From: Aricia agestis
Lineage: Eukaryota > Arthropoda > Insecta > Lepidoptera > Lycaenidae
Reading direction: 5' to 3'
Length of the DNA stretch: 64,000 nucleotides
NCBI RefSeq assembly: GCF_905147365.1
Contig: NC_056417.1
Location: 4,238,501-4,302,500 of the forward strand
This document shows, piece after piece, positions 38,224-49,337 of the stretch (its first letter is position 1; the number at the start of each line of letters is the position of its first letter). A model generated the notes under the pieces. It made no database searches, had not been told where the DNA came from, and saw only the letters and a program-made list of their open reading frames with translations. Made by a program: the position numbers and the translations under genes.

Positions 38224-38530
38224 ACGTGGGAGAGCCATGCTTCGGCACGAATGGGCCGGCTCGACCGGATAAATACCACGTTCTCACAGAAAACCGGCGT
38301 GAAACAGCGCTTGCGCTGTGTTTCGCCGAGTGAGTGAGTTTACCGGAGGCCCAACCCCCTACCCTATTCCCTTTCCTACCCTCCCCTATTACCTTCCCTT
38401 CCCTACCCTCCCCTATTATCCTATTCCCTCTTAAAAGGCCGGCAACGCACATGCAGTCCATGGGCGACGGAAGTTGCTTTCCATCAGGTGACCCGTTTGC
38501 TCGTTTGCCCCCTTATTTCATAAAAAAAAA
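38224..38530 (+). mobile_element. SINE family S, copy 7
   Basis: Full head and A-tail; an internal deletion removed the GCTCTTCTGATGCTGCG block (now ACATGCAGTCCATGGGC). Confidence 0.85.
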
Positions 38531-38531
38531 C

Positions 38532-38737
38532 GTCCATACTAATATAAATGCGAAAGTGTTTCTGTCTGTTTGTCTACTCCCTCTTCACACCAAAACCACT
38601 AAACCGATTTTGTTAAAACTTAAATGGAAATACTTTGAGCCCCTGGACAGGTCAAACGGGTACTTTTTATCCTACAAAATGCACGGTTCCCACCCGATAA
38701 ACCTATTCTAGCGCAACGGAGCGGGCGTCATCTAGTT
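38532..38737. mobile_element. LINE 3'-end fragment family B
   Basis: Directly follows the SINE tail; TACTAATATAAATGCGAAAG to GCGGGCGTCATCTAGTT. Confidence 0.7.
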
Positions 38738-39011
38738 GATTATGTTGATTATAAAACTCACAACAATGTTAACGCTCCATTATTAAAAGTAAGGCTATCG
38801 TAAGAAGCTTGGAGCATTTTTAATTTGCTTCCTAATTAAGTGTATGGGTTCGTCAAAGCTTTCTTCCGTTCTTCTCAAAGCTTACGAAAAGCTTTGCGTC
38901 GGGGAAAAAAGTTTACATCTTTCATCTTTGCGAACATTTTCCTCGACAAAGCAAGAATTACGGAAGTAAGAATGGTTAGGTCTATCACTATGTTTGACAT
39001 TACTTTTCTAC

Positions 39012-39312
39012 GTTTACTACTTAAAACTAATATACCTAGAGGAATAGAGCAACAATTTCGAGCTGTCAAACGAAACCGAAATTGATTTACATCTGTGTGT
39101 AAAAATATGTGTACGTATACATGACGTATACACTTACACAAGCATCTTATTGTCAACGTGCCGATAAGTGCCAACTGGTCGTCAAAAAAATAGTTCTGCT
39201 GTCATGTATCACACGTCTCTTTTTACCACGCAGTGTTACTGATAGTGACATCTCTCTTGCTCAGGCCTTTGTTTCTCTATTCCGCTAGGTATATTAACTT
39301 TATGGTTTACTA
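39012..39312. mobile_element. MITE family 1, copy 3 (8-bp TSD)
   Basis: Element 39020-39304 (285 bp) with GTTTACTA at 39012-39019 and 39305-39312. Same orientation as copy 1. Left terminus has three changes relative to the CATAAAGTT consensus. Confidence 0.9.
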
Positions 39313-39469
39313 GTAAAAAATGTATGTAAAAACTGTTTCATCGTAACATTCAACTTTATCAATTAAATGTTGTTGTCAGTAGGATTTTCACATTACTTGT
39401 TTAAAAGTTACTAGTTAGTTTATTCACTACGTTATAAAAGATTTTTGAAAAATTATAGTTATATATTGT

Positions 39470-39693
39470 TACTAGATAACGCCCGCAACTCCGTTCCGCC
39501 AAAATTTGTTTATCGCGCAGGAACCGTACATTTTCCGGGATAAAAAGTATCCTATGTCCCAATGAAAAATATCCATGTTCCTAAGACTCAGAGTATCTCC
39601 ATATCAAATTTCAGCAAAATCGTTTCAGTGGTTTGGCCGTGAAGAGGTAACAGACAGACAGACACACTTTCGCATTTACAATATTAAGTATGG
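39470..39693. mobile_element. LINE 3'-end fragment family B
   Basis: ACTAGATAACGCCCGCAACT to TTTACAATATTAAGTATGG; ACAGACAGACACACTTTCG microsatellite kept. Confidence 0.7.
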
Positions 39694-39732
39694 AAGTATG
39701 GATGTAACTAAAGTTTTTCGGAAATCTTATAT

Positions 39733-39999
39733 ATACAGGGTGTAACAAAAACAAGTGATAATACTTTAGGGTGTGTATGTGTTCCTTATAGAGAGTTCAC
39801 TGTGAAAGTAGCAGCGCTGAAAGACCAAAATTTTTTTTCACTTTTGTATAGGCCAGCGCCCGAACGTCACGAGTTTCCTCATACAAAAGTGAAAAAAAAA
39901 TTTTGGTCTTTCAGCGCTACTACTTTCACAGTGAACTCTCTATAAGGAACACATACACACCCTAAAGTATTATCACTTATTTTTGTTACACCTTGTATA
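39733..39999. mobile_element. Palindromic Tc1/mariner-like MITE, copy 2
   Basis: Best-preserved member: arms of about 120 bp, nearly perfect, from TACAGGGTGTAACAAAAACA to TTTTGTTACACCTTGTA, with the centre near 39860. Inserted against the TATATA end of the family A LINE piece that follows. Confidence 0.88.
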
Positions 40000-40215
40000 T
40001 AAAACTCAAAGGTGACTGACTGACTGATTGACATAGTGATCTATCAACGCACAGCCCAAACCACTGGACGGATCGGGCTGAAATTTGGCATGCGGGTAGA
40101 TGTTATGATGCAGGCATCCGCTAAGAAAAGATTTTGATAAATTCCAACCCCAAGGGCTTCAAATAGGGGATGAAAGTTCTTCTTAATGCGAGCGAAGCCG
40201 CGGGCAAAAGCTCGT
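39996..40215. mobile_element. LINE 3'-end fragment family A, copy 4
   Basis: ACTCAAAGGTGACTGACTG to GGGCAAAAGCTCGT, nearly full. Confidence 0.7.
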
Positions 40216-40541
40216 GTTATATAAACACCACACAACAATCGTATAAACACCAACTATATCTAATAACGTCTAGAAATTGCAAGCTGACATTTGCATTTTG
40301 ATCTTTAAATTGTGCGCCACATATTCCGTGGCATTTGCGGAATAAAATGTACAAAATGTAGAAGCCTTGACACCTGTCCTGGTTCCGCACATCGTTTCAC
40401 ACTATTCATGTAATGTGCTGGCGGGGAAATGAAGGTTTATCATTATACGGTCACACATCTTAAATACTCATACCTATAATACATTGCTCGTGACTTCGTT
40501 TGCGTTGAAAAAGGTTTATCAGTTCAGAACCGTACATTTTC

Positions 40542-40825
40542 GACGACCTCTGTGGCTCAGTGGTGAGCGTGTTGGTAGCTCAAGCCGGGGGTCGCGGGTT
40601 CGAATCCCGCCGACGGAACAAAAAGTTTTCAATGTTCCCGGGTCTTGATGTGTATTAAATATGTGTATGATATAATAAAAATCTTAAATATATGTATCGT
40701 ATAAAAATATTAAATATATTTCCGTTGTCTGGTACCTGTAACACAAGTCCTTTAGGTACTTAGCACGGGGCCAGACTGACGTGGTGTGAAGTGTCCATAG
40801 ATAGATATTATTAGATATTATTATT
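40542..40825 (+). mobile_element. tRNA-derived SINE1, copy 2
   Basis: Head, B box GGTTCGAATCC and tail as in copy 1. Confidence 0.85.
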
Positions 40826-40840
40826 TTCGAAATACATAAT

Positions 40841-41158
40841 CTTATATATTATAAAATTCTCGTGTCACAATGCTAGTTACTGTACTCCTCCGAAACAGCT
40901 TTACTGATTTTTACCAAATTTTATATGCAGATTCAGTAGGTCTGAGAATCGGCTACTGGCTCCTTTTTATATTGATAAGTGCATTTGTTGAATAAATAAT
41001 AGTAAATTATTACAAATCAAGACTGACGGCGACCATTGTTTGTTTGACGGGATAGCGATGGACGTTGCCATGGTAACATACTTATGTAGTCACTTCAATA
41101 AAATAATATGGGCGAAATACTTTATATGGCAAAACAACATTTGCCGGGACAGCTAGTA
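40841..41158 (+). mobile_element. LINE 3'-end fragment, CTCCTCCG family
   Basis: TATAAAATTCTCGTGTCAC, CTCCTCCGAAACAGCTTTAC, then CCATTGTTTGTTTGACGGG and TTTGCCGGGACAGCTAGTA. Closely matches 48682-48997 over its whole length. Confidence 0.65.
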
Positions 41159-41171
41159 TCATTATAATAAT

Positions 41172-41370
41172 AAATGACGCTCGTAACTCCGTTGCGCAAA
41201 AATTTGTGTGTCGCGTGTAAACCGTACATATTTGTGGGTTAAAAAGTATCCTATGCCCTATCCAATCATCATCCATACCAAATTTTAGCAAAATCGGTTC
41301 AACAGTCTGGGCGTTAAGACTAAATATGTAACAGACCGACAGATAGACACAATTTCACATTTATAATATT
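41172..41370. mobile_element. LINE 3'-end fragment family B
   Basis: ATGACGCTCGTAACTCCG through AATCGGTTCAACAGTCTGGG to TTTATAATATTT; diverged. Confidence 0.65.
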
Positions 41371-41379
41371 TAAATAAAT

Positions 41380-42008
41380 AATATCTACGGACGCTTCACA
41401 CCACGTCAGTCTAGCCCTGTGGTAAGTACCTAAAGGACTTTTGACAACGGAAATATATTTAATACTTTTATACTATACATATATTTAAGATTTTTATTAT
41501 AATATGATACACATATTTAATACACATCCATGAGACGCCTCCGTGGTCCAGTGGTTCAGAGCTCGGCTCTTGACTCGGAGGTCGTGGGTTCGATTCCCGC
41601 GTTGGAAACATGTTATTTCCAAGTTTGGTTAGGATAATGCAGGCTGATCACCTGATTGTCTGACAAGTAAGATGATCCATGCGTCGGATGGGCATGTAAA
41701 AAGTCGGTCCTGCGCCTGATCTCTCACCGGTCGTGTAGGTCTGCCGTCCCACTGGGTTATGAGAGTAAAGGAATAGAGAGTGCTCTTGTGTACTGCGCAC
41801 ATACTTGGGCACTATAAAATTACTCCTGCGTAGCTGGCCTGGTTTCCATGAAACCGGCCACCGTCACCGAAACCGGTGTGGGAGCTATTATTATTACACA
41901 TCCATGACCCAGGAACTTTGAAAACTTTTTGTTCCGTCGGCGGGATTCGAACCCGCGACCCCCGGCTTGAGCTACCAACAGCCCACCAACTGAGCCACAG
42001 AGGTCGTC
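41380..42008 (-). mobile_element. SINE1 copy 3, split by SINE2
   Basis: The tail half (41380-41533) and the head half with B box (41896-42008, GGATTCGAACCCGCGACC) are separated by the SINE2 at 41534-41895. Removing that insertion and one target duplication gives a continuous SINE1. Confidence 0.9.
41534..41895 (+). mobile_element. tRNA-derived SINE2, copy 1, nested in SINE1
   Basis: 362 bp, flanked by a perfect 12-bp duplication ACACATCCATGA at 41522-41533 and 41896-41907. Head GACGCCTCCGTGGTCCAGTG with A-box-like TGGTCCAGTGG and B box GGTTCGATTCC. The 3' end is ACCGGTGTGGGAGC then ATTATTATT. Confidence 0.92.
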
Positions 42009-42378
42009 TTATTTATCGAATATTAGTATAGTTTTCATATAAAATGGTACTACTGCTCCCTGTCTACTACAGCACTTGGTACTTTTGTTATCTACTTCGC
42101 ATCAGTAAAACACGATGATCAAAAGTTTGTCAACTTGCTAAAAATTCAATTTGATGAATCGAACATTTTTGATTAAAGTTCTTTTAAAATATTCCTTTAA
42201 CAAGCTAAACAGCATAAATTTTAAAGTAGCATTCAGAGCGACTTTCGTGCTGCCCCACGGGGACGATACTGTTTGCCAGAATAAAAGGTTTTAATCCACT
42301 CTGTAAAATGTGTTTATTCACGTTTAAAAAGCGGTTTTGCGTTTTCTTCCTAAACAATTTAGTGTAACATTTTGTTTG

Positions 42379-42576
42379 TTTTTTTTTAATGAAATAAGGG
42401 GGGCAAACGGGCAAACGGGTCACATGATGGAAAGCAACTACCGTCGGCCATGAATATTCGCAACATCAGAAGAGCTGCAGGTGCGTTGCCGGCATCTTAA
42501 GAGGGAATACGCTCTCTTCTTGAAGGTTTGCAGGTCGTATAGGTCGTACTGCTGGTGACAGTTCGTTCCAGAGAAT
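42379..42576 (-). mobile_element. Partner LINE 3' end, copy 1
   Basis: Shares the tail (T-run, AAATAAGGGGGGCAAACGGG, CACATGATGGAAAGCAAC) with SINE family S but continues into GAGGGAATACGCTCTC and GTTTGCAGGTCGTATAGG instead of the SINE middle and head. That sequence matches the coding end seen at 58435-58728. Confidence 0.75.
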
Positions 42577-42734
42577 TAGTAATTTTCTTGCATCAAATAT
42601 ATTATAATAAATTGTGCCATTGTGTCATACAATTGTATTATTTTTTATAACATAAAAGAAATAGCTTTTGATGTCATCATTTAGGTCATATACATTTAAT
42701 TGCTTTCTAATAACTTACTGTAATATCTTGTTTA

Positions 42735-43168
42735 TGTAAAAATGGATTTTTGTGTTAGTAACGCTAAAACTTGAAAACGGCTGAACGGATTGGGCTGACT
42801 TTAGGTTTAAAAGGAAGTTAGAAGAAGTCCAGGGAAGGTTTTAAAGTGACACGGACAGCTAGTCTTACATATAAAAATGGATTTCTAATTGTGTTAGTAA
42901 CGCTATAACTCGATAACTCTTGAACCGATTTTGCTAATTTTAGTCTTAAAATAATCCTTGAAATCAAGGGAAGGTTTTTAAGTGACACGAAGTTCACCGG
43001 GACACCTAGTTATAAATAAAAAGATCAAAAATTTGTTAGTCTCGCAAAAACTCGAGAACGGCTGAAGCGATTAGGTTAATTTTAGTTTTGATATGTTCGT
43101 GGAAGTTTCCCTGGACTTTATTGTTTATATTAGGAGGGATATGATATGAAGTTCACCGGGTCACCTAG
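42735..43168. mobile_element. Three tandem LINE-end fragments, family I
   Basis: Consecutive blocks at about 42735-42864, 42868-43011 and 43016-43168, each with a GAACGG/CGATT word and GTGACACGAAGTTCACCGGG-type end. The same orientation three times suggests tandem duplication or stacked insertions. Confidence 0.65.
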
Positions 43169-43293
43169 GTGGGGATATAAATGCCATATACCTCAGTGTC
43201 TTTCTGACGCTCGCGTAGTGCATTTTAGAGATTTTAGTCCTTAAGTAATCCATCTTGATACCAGCTAGAGGGTGTTCACTAAATCCATTTCAA

Positions 43294-43740
43294 TTTTTAG
43301 GGTTCCGTACCCAAAGGGTAAAAACGGGACCCTACTAAGACTTCGATGTCTGTCTATCCGTCTGTCTGTCTCCAGGCTGTAACGAACGGTAATAGCTAGA
43401 GAGATGAAATTTTCATAGTATTTCTGTTGCCGCTTTAACAACAAATACTAAAAACAAAATAAATTAAATATTTGAGGGGGGCTCCCATACAACAAACGTG
43501 ATTTTTTGCCATTTTTTGCTCGATATAAATGATGGCAATAGGTAGGCAACTGAAATATTCACAAAATACTCAATTGTGTTTTTACTTTATTAATTAATAA
43601 TTAATAATAAAATTTAATTACTTAAATCATTAAGGAGGTTCCCATACAAATAACACAATTTTAGCCTATTTTTGCTCTGTAGTGGTACGTAACAGAACCC
43701 TTCGTGCGCGAGCCCAACTCGCACTTGGCCGATTTAAAAA
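43294..43740 (-). mobile_element. LINE 3'-end fragment, GTGCGAGTCGG family, reverse
   Basis: TTAGGGTTCCGTACCCAAAG at the left, CGTGCGCGAGCCCAACTCG and CACTTGGCCGATTT at the right; reverse orientation to 3891-4315. Confidence 0.65.
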
Positions 43741-44456
43741 AAACTAACGCCAGATGCCAGTCTAGATATTTCTTCACCATGATAGGTGAACTACGATATT
43801 GTTTTGGTGATGGTAATTTTTGCTAAAAACAACACGATGTAAAGAAGAGTACGACTTAAAACCTTGTTCACTATGAACCTAGTGGTTCATATTAAACAAG
43901 CCCGTTTACCAAAACGGCCTAGGCATCGAATTGGCTGGCTAATACAACTACACAGCTGACATATCCATTCATTCATTACAGTAATATTATCAGGCAGACC
44001 GTTCGTCTCTATCAGGCTGTAATGTGTGCATCTGCAGGCCGTATTAGCATATCTACTGCTATTGTAAGCTATAAAGGAATATATTATGCCTGTGAAGACA
44101 ATCCGATAACTTTAACGGGATCTTATAATGCTATTACAAGCTAGTGTTGTTGAAGATATAATTTAATTATGCGTTTAAAGAAGTAGTATTAAAAATAAAG
44201 ATTCCAGAATAGTATATTTGCTTGTTTATAATTTACTAAACAGGTTAGTAAAAATAATATACAAATAAGCTTTTCAAACCACTAGAGAAGTTATAAAATT
44301 CATAATTTTCAAATATGTTGTTTTCATAATTCTTTGGACTAGCCTTGTGGTTTGGATTTTATTAAAAATCGAGACAACTTGATTTATGATCGACGTGTGT
44401 CGGAAATCTAACATTACTCTTTAATTCGGTAGTCACTAGTCCGTTACTTGTAACTT
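43741..44456. other. No recognised gene
   Basis: Unassigned AT-rich DNA without long frames. Confidence 0.4.
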
Positions 44457-44500
44457 GTCTTGGCTAAATGGCCAGTCTTAACTGGCCATTTAGCCAAGAC
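44457..44500. repeat. Perfect 20-bp-arm hairpin
   Basis: GTCTTGGCTAAATGGCCAGT and its exact complement around CTTA. The word GTCTTGGCTA recurs at 44632, so it may be the collapsed inner end of an older inverted repeat. Confidence 0.9.
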
Positions 44501-44854
44501 GTTTTATTTATTGCTCCTTTATAGAATCGCCGATCAAAATGTATGAAATTGACACAAGCCTTCGATAATATGAAGTTGTCGTGCGACTCGTGTAATGTCA
44601 ATTCCATACATTCTTGAAAGGAAGTGATAAAAGTCTTGGCTAGGGACGCAGATTTTTAAAAGTCCCTCGTATCGTTATTATTAAGAAACACTGGATTTCA
44701 GAAAGCAAAAGGTATGGAACTTCACTATTAAAATTATCAAATACGTCTTGACTAAAATCCTTTAAATACCTAGTTAATATAATCAGGTGTTACTTTGCGG
44801 AAATCCATAGCTTAAAATTTTGTATGTTAATATCGCAGCCAACTACTTTAAATA

Positions 44855-45450
44855 GCCGTTCAATCAAACAACTAGCCCTTTGACTGAACAACGCCATTCA
44901 ATTACACGTCTAGCTTTTTAATTGAATATTATATCGCTCAAAATGTTCAACACTACAGCTGATTCAAAAGTTGCCGTTTGATTGAACTAGTTCAGCGCTC
45001 ACCACCGCGGCGCTAGGTGCGTTTTGTTTACAATATTAAGGCGTCAACTAACCGGTTTAGTGGTTGTATTAAGATATTTTTCGTAATTATACGTTACAAG
45101 TGTTATTAAAGATACAGAAATTATGGGGGCACATACGAGTGAATCAAAATTTAAACTAATATTCCAGGAGAAATTACGGGATTATGAAATGCATCACTAA
45201 GGTATTTATTGCAATTGTTTTCAAAATGAGTTAGAATACGATTAATCTGCTTGTAATCATAACGCTTGTATAATAATAGCAGTAAACTAATGGTCACCTT
45301 AGTTAATTTACCAATTTTAACCAGTTGGCTAAGCGTCATCTAGCTGTAGTGTTGAACGTTGCAGTTAACAAGGCGGCTAAATGACGTATAGCCGCGTGAT
45401 TCAATACCGTTGTATAGTCAAAGGGCTGTTTGATTGAATGGCTTTTTTAA
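44855..45450. mobile_element. DNA-transposon derivative with long TIRs (family K)
   Basis: Ends share TTCAATCAAACA, GCCCTTTGACT, ACAACG and GTTCAACACTACAGCT in inverted order (44862-44975 against 45340-45450), giving imperfect inverted repeats of about 110 bp. A 25-codon frame MGAHTSESKFKLIFQEK starts at 45123 after a leader-like stretch; too short to assign. Confidence 0.6.
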
Positions 45451-45610
45451 CCAGTCGACTGCGACATTAATATTTTTAGCAATATACCGCGAAAAAATAA
45501 TCTATTTCGCGGAATATTACTAAAAATATTAATGCCACAGTCGACTGGTTTAAAAAAGCCATTTAATCAAACAGCTAGGCCCTTTGACTGAACAACGCCA
45601 TACTAACATA
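45448..45610. repeat. Hairpin and second family K end
   Basis: AACCAGTCGACTG and CATTAATATTTTTAG (from 45459) face their complements up to 45552 around an AT-rich loop between two CGCG words; arms of about 45 bp with few mismatches. Followed by AAAAAAGCCATTTAATCAAA and CCCTTTGACTGAACAACG, another family K end. Confidence 0.75.
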
Positions 45611-46130
45611 CTAAATTTTAAAGTCCTTTATCTAGGAGGACTTCTGTCTTATGTAATGGCTACTTGTTCAATAAGATAAACCTATCACACGGATGCTTTT
45701 GAGCACATATTGCGCTTCCTAAAGAGATTAAGGGGATCTATTGGAGATGGATTATGCATGGGACTTGGGTACACAGAGATAAGCTATAGCTATATGTTTC
45801 TTGACATATTATGTGAAAACGAAAAAATACAACTATAACCAAGTATCATTATGTTTCAATATTATTCTAAAATTAGAAAAGAGAGTTTAAAATAGTTTCT
45901 GATTTTTGGGTTAAATGCGTTATCTTATAAATTATCGTTTTTAAGTTTTATTATAGTTATGTGAATCTGAAAAAATATATTTTCATTCCAAATACCTGAT
46001 AAAAAAGTTGTAAAACAAGTAAACGACCTCGTTATAGTTATAAGGGCCTTCCTTAAGTATAAAAAATAGAATGCAATTTGAATGTTTAAAAAGACAGATC
46101 AGACAACAGATATAAACAAAAGATAGATCA
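45611..46130. other. No recognised feature
   Basis: Unassigned AT-rich DNA; near 46087-46135 AGACAGATCAGACAAC and AGATAGATCAGACAAC form a short direct repeat. Confidence 0.4.
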
Positions 46131-46186
46131 GACAACTAGCCCTTTGACTAAACAACGCCATTCAATCGCACGTTTAGCTTTTTTAA
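46131..46186. repeat. Family K end interrupted by SINE copy 8
   Basis: ACTAGCCCTTTGACTAAACA then CATTCAATCGCACGTTTAGC, a copy of the 44873 terminus; the SINE T-run starts within it. Confidence 0.65.
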
Positions 46187-46512
46187 TTTTTTTTTTTTTA
46201 TGAAATAAGGGGGCAAACGAGCAAACGGGTCACCTGATGGAAAGCAACTTCCCTCGCCCATGGACACTCGCAGCATCAGAAGAGCTGCAAGTGCGTTGCC
46301 GGCCTTTTAAGAGGAAATAGGGTAATAGGGGAGGGTAGGGAAGGGAACGGAATAGGGGAGGGAAGGGAATAGGGTAGGGGATTGGGCCTCCGGTAAACTC
46401 ACTCACTCGGCGAAACACAGCGCTAGCGCTGTTTCACGCCGGTTTTCTGTGAGAACGTGGTATTTCTCCGGTCGAGCCGGCCCATTCGTGCCGAAGCATG
46501 GCTCTCCCACGT
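46187..46512 (-). mobile_element. SINE family S, copy 8
   Basis: Full length. The stem is the perfect palindrome CAGCGCTAGCGCTG here rather than CAGCGCAAGCGCTG. Confidence 0.85.
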
Positions 46513-46675
46513 TTCAAAATAATTCAAAATAATAGAACTGATAATCTTATCAGTTCAGAAAACGTGTTAATCGCAAAGCCTATTTTGAAAAATTGCTGGC
46601 ATATAATCTTAATAACGGATTTTATAATTATCAATTGCGATAGATAAAGACGTGTATGTAGCGAAATTATTAAGT

Positions 46676-46886
46676 ACTAGATGACACCTGCAACTCCGTT
46701 GCGCCAAAACTCGTTTATCGCGCGGGAACCGTACATTTTTCTGGGACAAAAAGTATCCTATGTCCTTTCCCGGGACTCAAAGTATCTCTATGGGAAATTT
46801 CAGCAAAATCGGTAAAGCGGTTTGAACGTGAAGAGGTAACAGACAGACAGACAGACACACTTTTGCATTTATAATATTAGTATGGA
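46676..46886. mobile_element. LINE 3'-end fragment family B
   Basis: TAGATGACACCTGCAACTCC to TTTATAATATTAGTATGG, with ACAGACAGACAGACAC. Confidence 0.7.
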
Positions 46887-47080
46887 TATTATCGCTATCG
46901 CACTTCAGTGTAGCAGAAGGCTTACGTTGAATGCCGTTTGGTTCTTCAGTAACGATGTATTCAACTATTCATGCACCGACTTATCACAACTCGTCAACTC
47001 AATATTTACACCAAATATTTACATAAGGTTCATTTGCTTGAAGAATTGCATTGGCATTAAAATAAAGCGATTTTTACTTT

Positions 47081-47160
47081 AACGACCTCTGTAGCTCGTG
47101 GTAGTTGCTGGGGGTCGCGAGTTTCGATTCCGCCGACGGAAAAAAGTTTTCAATGACGGA
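47081..47160 (+). mobile_element. SINE1 head fragment
   Basis: ACGACCTCTGTAGCTCGTGG, B-box relic GAGTTTCGATTCC and GCCGACGG, cut after AAGTTTTCAATG. Confidence 0.7.
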
Positions 47161-47227
47161 ACAAAATCACAAGTCCGTCAAATACTGCGTAATTTAGTCG
47201 GGTTATGTCAAACCCAGCCGACACAAC

Positions 47228-47370
47228 TAAGGGCCAGGTCACAACACTGCTTTGCGGCGTCGTATCGCAAAAACATCTCGCTGTCGAGTCGCAAATTTCC
47301 ACGATGCGTTCTGCGACGCGTAGATTTTTACGATGCAACGCCGCAACGCACTGTTGTGACCTGGCCCTAA
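47228..47370. mobile_element. PIF/Harbinger-like MITE, 137 bp
   Basis: Element 47231-47367 with TAA on both sides. Ends GGGCCAGGTCACAACA are inverted, and the inner AACGCCGCAACGC/GCGGCGTCG words extend the pairing. It lies in an older inverted setting (GGTTATGTCAAACCC left, GACTTGACATAACC right). Confidence 0.82.
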
Positions 47371-47470
47371 CTTGACTCGACTCGGCCTCGACTTGACATA
47401 ACCAGACCAAACAGCGTAGGTACGCTATCTGCCTATGAAGTATGAACCAATTTCTCCGATACCTTTTTAT

Positions 47471-48174
47471 ACTCTGACTCATAGAAACTAATAATCGAAA
47501 ACGGTTTAGTAGTGTAAGCATAACAGGTAATAGACAAAATAAACACTTTCGCATTTGTATATGTAAGTTTTATAACAAAATTATATGAACTGACTGTTCA
47601 TATCACAACAATTATAATAATACTGTATTATGTATGTTTTAATAACCGTAAATTTATGTAGAAACTAATTCGCCGTAGATAACACGTACGCAGCACGTGA
47701 AATTTGTGAATCACGTAGAATCACGTCATGGTTAAAAATAACTTTGTAGTTATGGGCTAAATATGTTTAAACCGCCATGTTAAAACTTTGTCTTTATCTT
47801 AAAAAAAAAAACAGTGTATTTTTTAACATTTTGTCAATAAGCACGGTTCCTATTGCATAGTACTAGTTAATCAGCGAAGTGAGTACGAATTTTTTATCAA
47901 AATCGTATCACCTGAATCGCTTGCACAATTACTATGCAATAGAATTTAAAATAGGTCGATTTGCTTTATAGACTCTTAATTAAACATCGAAGATACCGCA
48001 TTGTACAGTCACGGAAAATAAATTATTAGCTGTGTGACTTTTTTATAAAAGTTCATAATAATTTATAATAGTGCTCTAGAATTGGGTTATGTGGTCGCTG
48101 TCTAGAAGTAACCTAAGTTTTTTTGAAGTTGTGTTATTACTTTGTAGTTTTGTGTCATATCTAATAAAAATTAT
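47471..48174. other. No recognised gene
   Basis: Unassigned AT-rich DNA before SINE copy 9. Confidence 0.4.
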
Positions 48175-48502
48175 ACGTGGGAGAGCCATGCTTCGGCACG
48201 AATGGGTCGGCTCGACCGGAGAAATACCACGTTCTCACAGAAAACCGGCGTGAAACAGCGCTAGCGCTGTGTTTCGCCGAGTGAGTGAGTTTACCGAAGG
48301 CCCAATCCCCTACCCTATTCCCTTCCCTACCCTCCCCAATTCCCTTCCCATCCCTACCCCCCCTATTACCCTATGCCCTCTTAAAAGGCCGGCAACGCAC
48401 CTGCAGCTCTTCTGATGCTGCGAGTGTCCATGGGCGACGGAAGTTGCTTTCCATCAGGTGACCCGTTTGCTCGTTTGCCCCCTTATTTCATAAAAAAAAA
48501 AA
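48175..48502 (+). mobile_element. SINE family S, copy 9
   Basis: Full length; the stem is the perfect palindrome CAGCGCTAGCGCTG, as in copy 8; 11-base A-tail. Confidence 0.85.
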
Positions 48503-48573
48503 TACAAATTAATAATATTTGGTGTTTTTGGTTATTATATATTCTAAAGCTTAGAACAAACGTCAGTGACGGA

Positions 48574-48645
48574 GCGTCAAGTTGCGTCAAGTTGTCAAAT
48601 GTGTTTTTTGTATACAAAACACACATTTGACAACTTGACGCTCCG
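48574..48645. repeat. Hairpin of about 70 bp
   Basis: GGAGCGTCAAGTTG and TCAAATGTGTTTT face AAAACACACATTTGA and CAACTTGACGCTCC; the left arm has an extra CGTCAAGTTG copy that would bulge. Confidence 0.85.
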
Positions 48646-48681
48646 CTTCGCAGTCGCCTGGTCGCGTAGGTTTGGCCTAAG

Positions 48682-48997
48682 CTTTATTCTTATATATAAA
48701 ATTCTCGTGTCACAATGTTAGGCCGCGTACTCCTCCGAAACGGCTTTACTGATTTTAACCAAATTTTATATGCATATTCATTGGGTCTGAGAATCGGCTA
48801 CTGGGTACTTATTATAATGATAAGTGCATTTGCTGAATAAATAATAGTAAATGATTACAACTCGAGACTGACGACGACCATTGTTTGCATGCTACGGTAT
48901 AGCGATGTACGTTGCCATGGTGACATACTTACTTAGTCACTTCAATAAAATATGGGCAAAATACTTTATATGAAAAAACGTTTGCCGGGACAGCTAG
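48682..48997 (+). mobile_element. LINE 3'-end fragment, CTCCTCCG family
   Basis: Same length and order as 40841-41158, ending TTGCCGGGACAGCTAG. Confidence 0.65.
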
Positions 48998-48999
48998 TT

Positions 49000-49337
49000 T
49001 TTATCTAAAAACATAATATTGTATAACCTATCAAATCATTGTCCAGTCAAAGCAGTATTTTAAATAACAATTCGATCGTTTTAGTTTGTTCGCCATTTAA
49101 ATCGTGAGTCACTGTCGCGATGCCCGTCAATTTCGGAAATATGTTAATCTGCGAACCATTCAATTTCCCCGGGCGTGCCTATTACGTGAATTTCAATCTG
49201 CCCACCAAACGGTAGTAAAATGGCGTGGAACATAATACGAGCGCCCGCGGGCTCGATGCTGCATTATTACAGCCCTCTATTCAATTCGCGAGTCGATACC
49301 ACGATTTACCCGACTGCGACGAGAGGGTTGTTTTTCT
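49000..49337. other. Single-copy-looking, GC-balanced segment of unknown role
   Basis: 49085-49330 differs from its surroundings: higher GC, no partner repeat in the window, short frames (31 codons from ATG 49120, ending PTKR; another from ATG 49220, in a different frame). It might hold an exon or a conserved non-coding element; no splice pair is convincing. Confidence 0.3.

Noticed and set aside
41534..41610. Functional tRNA gene
   Set aside because: A and B boxes are present, but the sequence continues into a SINE body with target duplications, and the anticodon stem does not pair; the same holds for SINE1 heads.
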